Below, in pieces: positions 24,579-33,406 of a stretch of DNA of 33,834 bases. The notes under the pieces are model-generated. The model did no database searches. It was not told the origin of the DNA and was given only the letters and a program-made list of their open reading frames with translations. Source of the DNA: Gammaproteobacteria bacterium (GTDB taxonomy: Bacteria > Pseudomonadota > Gammaproteobacteria > SZUA-229); the NCBI GenBank assembly GCA_029287435.1, contig JARFRD010000008.1, forward strand, positions 1 to 33,834, in the 5' to 3' direction. The translations under genes and the position numbers were made by a program. Position 1 is the first letter of the stretch. Each line of letters opens with the position of its first letter.

Positions 24579-25982
24579 CTAGAATGCATTCAGATCAAGT
24601 TTTTGTCCATATGTTGCGATGGATACATTCGCATTGGTTTCTGTCTGTAGCCGCTCTTGCAGGCATACCTGGGCTTCCTGTTCGCCGTGAACAAGCACCA
24701 GCGGCGGCGAGTGATCGAACTGTTTATACCAGTTGATCAAGCCAGCCTGATCGGCATGTGCTGACAGGCCGCCAATAGTGTGGATACTTGCTGCGACCCG
24801 CACAGTCTCACCCCACAGTTTTATATTGCTGGCACCATCAACCAGTGAACGGCCTAATGTGCCCTGTGCCTGGAAACCGGAAATAATCACATGGCAATCA
24901 CTGCGCCAGACATTGTGTTTAAGGTGCTGCTTGATGCGACCCCCGGTACACATGCCACTGCCGGCAATGATAATCGCGCCCGAGTGAATGCGGTTCAACG
25001 CGATGGACTGGTTCGTCGTTCTTGATATATGCAGATTGGGGAGAATCGACTGATGTTTGTTCTGTTGCCACAGCGCAAGCATGTCATCATCAAACAGGTC
25101 ACTGTGTTGCATGAATATCCGGGTGGCTTCGATGGCCAGCGGGCTGTCGAGAAAAATCTGCCAGCGGTCAAGGCTCCATTCCGAATAGTATTTCGCAAAA
25201 AGATAAAGAATTTCCTGGGTACGTCCAACGGCAAATGCGGGTATCAGGATATTGCCGCTACCGTTGGTGGCTGTAGAGAGTACTTCAGAAATTTCATCCT
25301 GCGTTTCCTGCCAGGAACGATGTAAGCGATCACCATAAGTACTTTCCATGACCACCAGGTCTGCATCATGAATATCCGTTGGATCTTCCAGGATCGGCAT
25401 GCCTGAACGTCCGAGGTCACCACTGAAAACCAGTTTTTTCTGTACGCCTTCATCTTCGAGCCATAGTTCAACTATCGAAGAACCGAGTATGTGTCCGGCA
25501 TCGTTCAGACGTATGGTTACATTTGGCAGTATGCGTTTTTTCTGCTGGTAAACGAGGCCTTTGAAATGTGACATCGCCAGTTTTGCGTCATCAACGGTAT
25601 ACAGGGCATCGACCAGCTTCAGGCCCTTGCGAGCACGTTTTTTATTTTCCCACTCGACATCCTTTTCATATAGAAATGCGGAGTCCTTCAACATGATGCG
25701 GCAAAGATCGCGGCAGGCACGATGGGTATAGATGAAGCCATTAAAACCGGCTTTGACAAGCATCGGCAGGCGGCCAGAATGGTCGATATGTGCGTGGCTT
25801 AATACGACAGCATCAATGGTACGTGGATCAAAAGGGAAGGCATCCCGGTTACGTCGCTCATCATCACTGCGCCCCTGGATCAGCCCGCAGTCGAGTAGTA
25901 TTTTCTTATCGCCTGCAGTTACCAGGTGGCAGGAGCCGGTGACTTCAGCGGTTGCACCCAGAAATTCGACTGTTATTGCCAT
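24579..25982 (-). CDS. Metallo-beta-lactamase/beta-CASP RNase-like protein (CPSF-type)
   Basis: The 467-residue protein has the zinc motif LSHAHIDHSG (His63, His65, Asp67, His68), further ligands in AGHILGSS and FSGDLGRSG, and the beta-CASP insertion with its C-terminal RNA-specificity motif (GGLSAHADQAGL). The domain order is that of bacterial YsiG/TTHA0252-type RNases related to CPSF-73. The likely activity is endo- or exoribonuclease, acting in the cytoplasm. The IPAFAVGRTQEILYL and SGMCTGGRI blocks are both typical. It starts 37 bases after the cytochrome-porin gene and could be on the same transcript. Confidence 0.94.
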   Translation of the reverse strand: MAITVEFLGATAEVTGSCHLVTAGDKKILLDCGLIQGRSDDERRNRDAFPFDPRTIDAVVLSHAHIDHSGRLPMLVKAGFNGFIYTHRACRDLCRIMLKDSAFLYEKDVEWENKKRARKGLKLVDALYTVDDAKLAMSHFKGLVYQQKKRILPNVTIRLNDAGHILGSSIVELWLEDEGVQKKLVFSGDLGRSGMPILEDPTDIHDADLVVMESTYGDRLHRSWQETQDEISEVLSTATNGSGNILIPAFAVGRTQEILYLFAKYYSEWSLDRWQIFLDSPLAIEATRIFMQHSDLFDDDMLALWQQNKHQSILPNLHISRTTNQSIALNRIHSGAIIIAGSGMCTGGRIKQHLKHNVWRSDCHVIISGFQAQGTLGRSLVDGASNIKLWGETVRVAASIHTIGGLSAHADQAGLINWYKQFDHSPPLVLVHGEQEAQVCLQERLQTETNANVSIATYGQKLDLNAF

Positions 25983-26019
25983 TGCGTTCCGCTTCGTTTA
26001 CCAGCCATGTAAAGTTGCT

Positions 26020-27324
26020 CTAGTAGGCAGCATCAAAACCCAGCAGGACATAATTTTCTCCTGTCAGATGGCCGGTCCAGTAAGTACCGGTTTTCTCGAC
26101 AGGATCGAGTAGGTCGAGGTTGACTTCCATTACACCTTTGACATTGCGCATGAAGTAATACGCGGCCGTCACAGTGATCGTATTCATATCAATACCTTCA
26201 TACACCGTATCGGTATTTTTTAAATCATTGGCATCGGTATAGTTGTACAACAGTGAATATGCCCAGCGGTCACTGTGGATGTAGTCAACACCGATAAAGC
26301 TGCCAAACCAGCGATATTTGGTATCAACATTAATGAAATCATCCCACTGATTTTGTAACAGCTGTGCAAACCAGTAGGTTTTAGCGCCAAACTTGCCAGA
26401 CAGGTCAATACCATAAGAAATCTTGTCGGTATCACGGTCCCCGCTATCAATACCTGCCGGGCCAGTCGCATTTTTCTGCGAACCAAAATAGCCAAACAGG
26501 CCAACGTTGACACTCGCGATATCACCTCCGATACGACCAAACGTCGCTTTGCCGTTGTCATTATCGAACAGGTGGTCAGAGCGCTTATAGCCGGGACTGT
26601 TGATAGTCACGTTTTCTTCAATGCCATTGCCATTAACCAGACCGAGTGCAAGATCGGCAGGGCCGGCTTCGTATTCAAAAAGAACGCCACGATCATAGGT
26701 CAGGCCGGCCATGCGATAAACCATATAGTCCTGAAATGTTAGCCTGACTTCTCGCGGAAACATCAGGTCAGCGACCTGGAACTGGCCCAGCAGCATACCA
26801 ACTTCTGTACCAAACAGGTCATCATGTGAGAACCAGGCATCTTCTACCAGGATGGTGCTGTTTTCTCCTTTTTCAGCCAGGATTGCATAGATGTAATAGC
26901 TGATGTGGTCGGATAAGGGCGCACTGGACAGCAGTTTGAATTGATAAGGTGTTTGAAAATCAGTATCTGCTGATGTGATCTCACCGGTTTCTACATCGAC
27001 TGCATTGGCTTCTCGAGCCTGAACATAGGCCTGCGCACGCAGTGCCAGTGGGGCGCTGTCAGGAAGCGCGAGCATATCATCTCCACCCGAAATGGTACTG
27101 TCTTTCCAGTTGGGCAGGCGCAGATTATCACTCGCAAACTGTTCACCGAATTCATTGAGTCTTGGGAAGGCCGAATGACAGGTCACGCAGCTCATGTTGT
27201 ACTTGCGTGCGAATACCGGTATCGCCTCTGTTTTGGACGGTATGAGTAAAACCGCCAGGAGAATCAGGAGGAAAAATGATATTAAAAGAATTTCAGGATT
27301 TGCTTTAGAGTAGTTATGTCGCAT
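26020..27324 (-). CDS. Monohaem cytochrome c fused to an outer-membrane barrel-like protein
   Basis: The 434-residue protein starts with a signal peptide (hydrophobic core about 11-29, cleavage likely after T-E-A) and has one haem c site, Cys46-V-T-Cys49-His50, in the family block YNMSCVTCHSAFPRLNEFGEQF. The remaining about 370 residues are alternating strands with many aromatic and Asp/Asn turns, typical of a porin-like barrel, ending in an aromatic (GFDAAY). It may place a haem at or in the outer membrane. I chose the ATG at 27324: an AAGGA site lies 6 bases before it, and the preceding 20 codons look like leader. It is divergent from a two-component system, across a 525-base regulatory gap. 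Confidence 0.85.
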   Translation of the reverse strand: MRHNYSKANPEILLISFFLLILLAVLLIPSKTEAIPVFARKYNMSCVTCHSAFPRLNEFGEQFASDNLRLPNWKDSTISGGDDMLALPDSAPLALRAQAYVQAREANAVDVETGEITSADTDFQTPYQFKLLSSAPLSDHISYYIYAILAEKGENSTILVEDAWFSHDDLFGTEVGMLLGQFQVADLMFPREVRLTFQDYMVYRMAGLTYDRGVLFEYEAGPADLALGLVNGNGIEENVTINSPGYKRSDHLFDNDNGKATFGRIGGDIASVNVGLFGYFGSQKNATGPAGIDSGDRDTDKISYGIDLSGKFGAKTYWFAQLLQNQWDDFINVDTKYRWFGSFIGVDYIHSDRWAYSLLYNYTDANDLKNTDTVYEGIDMNTITVTAAYYFMRNVKGVMEVNLDLLDPVEKTGTYWTGHLTGENYVLLGFDAAY

Positions 27325-27379
27325 GTCATGTCCTTCTCCAGGATGCTTAACTATAAAAATATTTATCCGCAAGGTGCCT

Positions 27380-27411
27380 GACATTTATCAATTTTTCATT
27401 GAACAAATGTC
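27380..27411. promoter_or_regulatory. Imperfect dyad in the cytochrome-porin promoter region
   Basis: GACATTTATCAAT (27380-27392) and ATTGAACAAATGTC (27398-27411) form a 12-pair dyad with a small bulge around TTTTC. It lies about 55-85 bases before the cytochrome-porin ATG and could be a leader hairpin or an operator. It is not an FNR box, because the half-sites point the wrong way. Confidence 0.4.
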
Positions 27412-27469
27412 CAAAATAATTGAAATGAAGCGTTGGAAGTAATAGTGAAGTGTTGGGTTTTAGCACGCG

Positions 27470-27609
27470 GAAATAAAAACGGGATACCGGTTATTGAGGT
27501 TTACCGATATCCCGTTTCTATGGGACAGGTTATGAGGCTGTCCCAGCGCTATGAATTTATTTCTTGTAACTGCTGCTGTCTGAATGATCAGATGCTGTTA
27601 ACAACAAAC
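27470..27609 (-). ncRNA. Candidate small RNA or attenuated leader upstream of cytochrome-porin
   Basis: On the minus strand a -10-like TATCAT (27621-27616), placed 11 bases from a response-regulator-type half-site, would start RNA near 27609. The following roughly 140 bases contain no ATG and can form three stem-loops: 27579-27592 (5 pairs), 27521-27545 (8 pairs), and 27477-27517 (14 of 15 pairs). The last is followed directly by TTTTTATTT, a good intrinsic terminator. The product would be a free small RNA, or a leader that stops transcription before the cytochrome-porin gene 150 bases further on. No known RNA family is recognised. Confidence 0.5.
27477..27517 (-). terminator. Intrinsic terminator of the candidate small RNA
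   Basis: The stem is formed by 27477-27491 and 27503-27517 with a single mismatch (C27487 opposite A27507) and an 11-base loop. On the minus strand the run TTTTTATTT (27479-27471) overlaps and follows its foot. In the plus direction the T-run is only three bases, so termination should favour the minus strand. Confidence 0.75.
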
Positions 27610-27632
27610 GAGTGTATGATACGCCGACAAAC

Positions 27633-27671
27633 CTTAAGCTACGCTTAGCACCAATTTAAGGTTCAGTTAAG
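27633..27671. promoter_or_regulatory. Four-fold 11-base-spaced operator for an OmpR/PhoP-type regulator
   Basis: Half-sites CTTAAG (27633), CTTAGC (27644), TTTAAG (27655) and GTTAAG (27666) start exactly 11 bases apart, with five unrelated bases between each. This is the spacing bound by dimers of OmpR/PhoP/PmrA-family regulators, and the sequence resembles the PmrA/QseB YTTAAG-N5-YTTAAG box. Candidate -10 boxes lie 11 bases away on both sides: CAAAAT (27683-27688) toward the regulator gene and TATCAT (27621-27616, minus) toward the cytochrome side. The obvious ligand is the response regulator encoded at 27850. Confidence 0.65.
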
Positions 27672-27728
27672 GAGGGTGAGAGCAAAATCTCTCTATTAAT
27701 CATTAGGTTACAGATTCTATCATTCTTT

Positions 27729-27752
27729 CAGGCTTGGGTCAGCCCGGGCCTG
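27729..27752 (+). repeat. Hairpin in the leader of the two-component operon
   Basis: Ten pairs (two G-T wobbles) join 27729-27738 and 27743-27752 around a TCAG loop. A lone CTTAAG (27754-27759) follows directly. If transcription starts near 27695 this structure lies in the 5' leader of the response regulator mRNA, 97 bases before the ATG. Confidence 0.45.
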
Positions 27753-27849
27753 CCTTAAGTGTATTTTTATAAATGTCTGATTCGTTAAAAATCATCAAAT
27801 ATCGCCGTTTTCACCATGCTGGCAACCGCCGTATAGTGGAGGGCTCAGT

Positions 27850-28512
27850 ATGAAAATTCTCGTCGTTGAAGATGATCTGCAGGTCGCTCGTCAAATCGAG
27901 GCCTCGCTGAAAACTGCCGGTTATGTGGTTGAAGTTGTGCATGATGGTGAAGAAGGCCTGTACCTCGGCAATAATGAATCCTTTGACGCCGCGATACTGG
28001 ACCTGGGCTTGCCCAAGATGGACGGTATCAAGGTGTTGCAGGAGTGGCGCGCGAATGACAGAAGCATGCCTGTAATGATCCTGACCGCTCGCGATACCTG
28101 GCGTGAGAAAGTCAACGGTTTGCGTGCAGGCGCCGATGATTACCTGGCGAAGCCATTCGAAGTTGAAGAAGTTATTGCACGCATCGAGGCCCTGATTCGA
28201 CGTGCAACGGGACATAGCACACCGGTACTGAGTTGCGGACCCGTGAAACTCGACACAACTGCAAACAGGGTAACTTTGAATGATGAGAGCGTAGAACTTA
28301 CTGCGCTTGAACTCGGCATGCTGTCATACCTGATGCACCATAAAGGTGAAGTCATATCAAAAACTGAGCTCACCGAACATATCTACGAACAGGATTTTGA
28401 TCGTGACTCCAATGTCATTGAAGTATTGGTCAACCGCCTGCGCAAAAAACTCGGTAACAGCCTGATCAAGACACACAGGGGTCTGGGTTATCAGCTGGTA
28501 GAAACTGAATGA
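27850..28512 (+). CDS. PhoP-like response regulator (OmpR family)
   Basis: The 220-residue protein has a receiver domain (1-115) with the acidic pocket Asp8-Asp9, phospho-acceptor Asp51 (AAILDLGLPKMDG), a conserved Thr/Ala block (ILTARD) and Lys in LAKPFEVEE. The C-terminal winged helix (about 128-218) ends in VNRLRKKLGNSLIKTHRGLGYQL, typical of the OmpR/PhoP class that binds direct repeats spaced 10-11 bases. GGAGGG lies 6 bases before the ATG. It overlaps the kinase gene by 4 bases. Four 11-base-spaced half-sites lie about 180-215 bases upstream, suggesting autoregulation. Closest in style to PhoP/QseB; the signal is unknown. Confidence 0.95.
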   Translation: MKILVVEDDLQVARQIEASLKTAGYVVEVVHDGEEGLYLGNNESFDAAILDLGLPKMDGIKVLQEWRANDRSMPVMILTARDTWREKVNGLRAGADDYLAKPFEVEEVIARIEALIRRATGHSTPVLSCGPVKLDTTANRVTLNDESVELTALELGMLSYLMHHKGEVISKTELTEHIYEQDFDRDSNVIEVLVNRLRKKLGNSLIKTHRGLGYQLVETE

Positions 28513-29858
28513 TCAGCAACTCGCTTACCTTCAGACTGATTGTGACCTCGGCAATCTGGGTCACGATTACACTGGTTGCTGTTGCCGTCCTGCTAACCCT
28601 GTTTTTCCAGAGTCATGTCGAAGAGCATTTTGATGCTTTTCTGTTTGACCACCTCGAAGAGAATATTGCCGCAGCCAGGCTGAATGAAAAAGGTGAGTTC
28701 TATCTGACCTGGGTTCCTGCCGATCTTCGATTCAATGAGCCACATTCCGGCTGGTACTGGCAGGTAGACAAGGATGGTGTTGCGCTGGCGCGTTCCGATT
28801 CATTGATGTCCGATGCCTTGAAAATCAAACTTGATGCCGATCAACCGGGTTCGCACGTGCTGAAAATACGCGGTCCGGGTAACGAAAAGCTCAGGGCGAT
28901 TGCGACCAACATCGCCTTGCCGGGTTTCGAGGGTGTGTATACCTTTTCGATTGCGGGTTCAGTGTACGGTATCGAACGTGACGTTGAGAATTTCACGTCA
29001 AACCTGGGTATGACCCTGATTCTGCTCGGTATCGGTCTGTTAATCGCGATCTATTTACAAATCAAGGTTGGCCTGAAGCCACTGCGTCTTCTGAAAGAAA
29101 CCCTGAGTAATATCAGTTCCGGCAAGGAAACGCGTTTGCCGGAAAGTTTTCCTTCGGAAGTTCAACCTGTCGTGCATGAATTAAATTTCCTGCTGGATCA
29201 TAGCGAAGGTTTGCTGGAACGTGCGCGTACCCAGGTGGGCGATCTTGCCCATGCGTTAAAAAATCCTTTAACCGTGATACGTAACGAGGCCGATGGAATT
29301 AACAGCGAGCAGGGACGATTGATCAGCGAAAAAGCAGCGGCCATGGGCGCCTACGTGGAACGGTACCTGTCACGGGCACGTGCGGCCGGTTCCGCCAATA
29401 TTATTGGTGCGAGTGTCGATGTGCTGGCCATATCGCGTGATATCGGTTACCTGATGGAGCATATGTACCAGGACAAGAACCTGAATATTGTGCTCAAGGA
29501 TTTGAAGGGGCTGCAATTTAAAGGTGATGCTCAGGATCTTGAAGAAATGCTTGGCAACCTTATGGACAACGCCTGTAAGTGGGCAAATAACCAGGTCATC
29601 GTGCAGGGCGACAAAAAAGGTAGCCGCATATACATTCGCATTCAGGATGACGGCCCCGGTATACCCGGCGACAAGATGCACAGCGTGTTGAAACGTGGTC
29701 AACGACTGGATGAAACCGTGCCTGGCAGTGGGCTTGGTTTAGGTATCGTGCTTGATTTATCCAAGCTTTATAACGGTGATCTCAAGCTGGACAATTGTGA
29801 AGAGGGTGGTCTGTGTGCGGAACTGGAATTGCCGGCGGCAGATTCCAGCAACGATTAG
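28509..29858 (+). CDS. PhoQ-like sensor histidine kinase
   Basis: The 449-residue kinase has two membrane spans (about 8-33 and 165-185) with a periplasmic sensor of about 130 residues between them, rich in acidic residues near the start. A short HAMP-like linker follows, then the H-box VGDLAHALKNPLTVI with phospho-acceptor His248, an N-box (LGNLMDNACKWA), and G-boxes QDDGPGIP and GSGLGLGIV. The D-L-A-H-A-L-K-N-P-L H-box is shared with PhoQ and its relatives. It phosphorylates the regulator encoded just upstream, with which it is translationally coupled through a 4-base overlap. Ligand unknown; divalent cations or peptides are family precedents only. Confidence 0.95.
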   Translation: MISNSLTFRLIVTSAIWVTITLVAVAVLLTLFFQSHVEEHFDAFLFDHLEENIAAARLNEKGEFYLTWVPADLRFNEPHSGWYWQVDKDGVALARSDSLMSDALKIKLDADQPGSHVLKIRGPGNEKLRAIATNIALPGFEGVYTFSIAGSVYGIERDVENFTSNLGMTLILLGIGLLIAIYLQIKVGLKPLRLLKETLSNISSGKETRLPESFPSEVQPVVHELNFLLDHSEGLLERARTQVGDLAHALKNPLTVIRNEADGINSEQGRLISEKAAAMGAYVERYLSRARAAGSANIIGASVDVLAISRDIGYLMEHMYQDKNLNIVLKDLKGLQFKGDAQDLEEMLGNLMDNACKWANNQVIVQGDKKGSRIYIRIQDDGPGIPGDKMHSVLKRGQRLDETVPGSGLGLGIVLDLSKLYNGDLKLDNCEEGGLCAELELPAADSSND

Positions 29859-29895
29859 CCAGTAACAAGTAAAGAGGGAGAACTATGCCGGCAAA

Positions 29896-30069
29896 TCAGA
29901 CAAGCTGCCTGATGTCCTCACCGTAACGATTCTTGTAATGCTTGATGGGCTTTTGCTCAGGAACGGGCGTTGAAACCTGTTTTGCTTCGACTTCAAACAG
30001 GGGCGCGGCTACCCAGCCTATAGCAAAGCTGACGGTAAAAAGCAGACTGGCGGAGATCAGGGTTTTCAT
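29896..30069 (-). CDS. Small 57-residue protein with N-terminal membrane or signal segment
   Basis: Below the usual size cut-off but well supported. It starts MKTLISASLLFTVSFAIGWV, a signal peptide or single membrane anchor, then a Pro/Lys/Glu linker and a basic end PIKHYKNRYGEDIRQL. A promoter-like pair (TTGACG, 18 bases, TATAGA on the minus strand; 30123-30094) would start RNA about 18 bases before the ATG. The Shine-Dalgarno is weak (GAGA). It stands alone, convergent with the sensor kinase gene. Function unknown; I recognise no family. Confidence 0.6.
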   Translation of the reverse strand: MKTLISASLLFTVSFAIGWVAAPLFEVEAKQVSTPVPEQKPIKHYKNRYGEDIRQLV

Positions 30070-30093
30070 GTGTTTAGTCTCAATTAGTCACTA

Positions 30094-30123
30094 TCTATAA
30101 CGCAGCAAAATCTATGCCGTCAA
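30094..30123 (-). promoter_or_regulatory. sigma-70 promoter of the 57-residue gene
   Basis: On the minus strand the -35 is TTGACG (30123-30118) and the -10 is TATAGA (30099-30094), with an 18-base spacer. Transcription would start close to 30087, giving a leader of about 18 bases before the ATG ending at 30069. Confidence 0.6.
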
Positions 30124-30225
30124 CGAGCTTATCTATTAATAAACAACAAGATAAAGGCATTAATTAAAGTAATTACTAAAATAGAAAAACGCAGACTGTA
30201 AGCTGTTTCGACAGTGTCGACGTTA

Positions 30226-30420
30226 TTAGTCAGTGTAAACCGCCATGATTTTCTGCAGCTCCTGCTTTACAGTCCTGATTTCATCCTTGCTGAGTCCGTT
30301 CAATTCCTTCACTGCTATACCCTGATCCACGTCTTCGATGATTTCATTGACACGGTTACATCCCAGGGTACAAATCGATTCAACCGCGTGTTGTACCTGT
30401 TCCGGTAAATCAGGACTCAT
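30226..30420 (-). CDS. Small 64-residue helical protein with CxxxC motif, coupled to zapE
   Basis: I do not recognise this protein. I place the start at the ATG at 30420, where AGGA lies 6 bases upstream, giving MSPDLPEQVQHAVESI...; a longer frame (to 30468) and an ATG at 30426 lack this spacing. It overlaps the zapE end by 11 bases, so it is probably translationally coupled. It is acidic and mostly helical, with Cys17 and Cys21 in ICTLGCNRV and a final amphipathic helix (SKDEIRTVKQELQKIMAVY). No membrane span. It could be a small partner of ZapE, but nothing beyond position supports that. Confidence 0.7.
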   Translation of the reverse strand: MSPDLPEQVQHAVESICTLGCNRVNEIIEDVDQGIAVKELNGLSKDEIRTVKQELQKIMAVYTD

Positions 30421-31519
30421 TGCCATTCCTGTGTGGTTTCTCAAGGTATTCAGCTGAACGCATTTCAATCAAACGGCTACTGGTTCGATTGAAGGCAAAT
30501 TCAAGCATATTGCCAGTGTACAATTTTTCGGGTGATGCGTCAGCGCTGACGATCAATTTCACGCGTCTGTCGTAGAGTTCGTCAATCAGGTAAATAAACC
30601 GGCGTGCCTTGTCGTCCAGGTTCTCATCCATGACCGGAACATTGGATAACACGATAGTGTGGTAGTCCTGTGCCAGTTGGATGTAATCCGGTGCTGCACG
30701 CGGCGCATCACACAGGGCGGTGAAATCGAACCAGGCAATTTCATCTGCCAGCATGCGCGTCTGCACAGGTCGTTTCAGCACAGTGATGACACTGTTTTTG
30801 GTGATATGGCCTGGGGCCAGTGAGGCCATGCGGGTTGCCAGTTCATTCTCGGTGTTCTCGGTAATCGGTGTGTAGTAGGTATCGTGCTGTTCGAGCAGGG
30901 CAATACGGTGATCTGTTTTGCCATCGAGATGAATAACGCGGGTATGTTGTTTGATCAGGTCGATGGCCGGAAGAAAGCGTTCGCGCTGCAAGCCATTTTT
31001 GTACAGATCATCCGGAATTCGATTGGAGGTGGCAACCAGTGTTACGCCGTTTTTAAACAATGCGCCGAGCAAGCCGGACAGCAACATTGCATCCGTGATA
31101 TTCGTCACGATGAATTCGTCCAGGCAAATGACACGAAACCTGTCAGCCAGATCCTGCGCGATTGCTTCAAGCGGATCTTTCTGCTGCTCCATGTGTGCAA
31201 GTTTTTCGTGGACATTCTGCATGAAATGGTGGAAATGCAGACGACATTTTTCATCAAACGGCAGTGAATCGTGGAACAGGTTCATTAACCAGGTTTTCCC
31301 GCGTCCGACATCACCCCAGAAATACAGGCCCTGGATCGGCCTGTGTTCAAACCGCAGGATTTTACGGGCAAGTATATTTAGTGGATTCGCGCCTGATGCA
31401 CTGTGTTTTATCAGGCTGTCAGAGAGCTGCTGTAGTTGTTGAACTGCGAGCCTTTGAGCGGGGTCGTCAACAAATCCATTCGTTTCGAGTTCGTGTTGGT
31501 ACGCTTCAAGCGGGCCCAT
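30410..31519 (-). CDS. zapE: Cell division protein ZapE (AFG1-like ATPase)
   Basis: ZapE is an AAA-type ATPase that binds FtsZ at the constricting ring under stress; the mitochondrial relative AFG1 works on membrane proteins. The 369-residue protein has Walker A GDVGRGKT (69-76), the HFHHFMQNVHEKL segment typical of the family, Walker B VICLDEF, a sensor ATSN and an arginine-finger-type segment (QRERFLPAI). The C-terminal part (IYLIDELYDRRVKL then ASRLIEM-like SSRLIEMRS) matches the family too. The length is normal. It is transcribed away from pyrG and overlaps a small downstream gene by 11 bases. Confidence 0.96.
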   Translation of the reverse strand: MGPLEAYQHELETNGFVDDPAQRLAVQQLQQLSDSLIKHSASGANPLNILARKILRFEHRPIQGLYFWGDVGRGKTWLMNLFHDSLPFDEKCRLHFHHFMQNVHEKLAHMEQQKDPLEAIAQDLADRFRVICLDEFIVTNITDAMLLSGLLGALFKNGVTLVATSNRIPDDLYKNGLQRERFLPAIDLIKQHTRVIHLDGKTDHRIALLEQHDTYYTPITENTENELATRMASLAPGHITKNSVITVLKRPVQTRMLADEIAWFDFTALCDAPRAAPDYIQLAQDYHTIVLSNVPVMDENLDDKARRFIYLIDELYDRRVKLIVSADASPEKLYTGNMLEFAFNRTSSRLIEMRSAEYLEKPHRNGNES

Positions 31520-31655
31520 TTTTTATTATCGTGAAAACAACGGGATAGTTATGTCATCTCAAGTATAAACTATTCAGATAATGAGGCTGTGTCATGGCTC
31601 GATTAGCACTGGAAACAGTATTACTATCCCGGAGCCAGTCTTTCGGTGTTTTTCG

Positions 31656-31684
31656 TTGAGCCGTTGCCAGATAATTGCTACTAT
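31656..31684 (+). promoter_or_regulatory. sigma-70 promoter of pyrG-kdsA
   Basis: TTGAGC (31656-31661) and TACTAT (31679-31684) are 17 bases apart. Transcription would begin near 31691, 63 bases before the pyrG ATG. The 234-base gap between the divergent zapE and pyrG genes holds no other gene that I can see. Confidence 0.55.
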
Positions 31685-31732
31685 AGACGCCCATCGGGAC
31701 CAAAGCGATTTTGCCTGGTCAAACTCAAATAA

Positions 31733-33405
<1,673 letters not shown>

Positions 33406-33406
<1 letters not shown>

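Noticed and set aside
26020-27384. Longer start for the cytochrome-porin at 27384
   Set aside because: The extra 20 residues precede the signal peptide and lack a ribosome binding site, whereas the ATG at 27324 has AAGGA 6 bases upstream.
27380-27411. Possible FNR box near the cytochrome-porin start
   Set aside because: The half-sites are ATCAAT...ATTGAA, the reverse order of TTGAT-N4-ATCAA.
27433-27648. 71-residue frame on the plus strand in the regulatory gap
   Set aside because: It runs across two stem-loops and part of the operator, begins with a non-ATG codon and has no ribosome binding site; the structure explains the sequence better.
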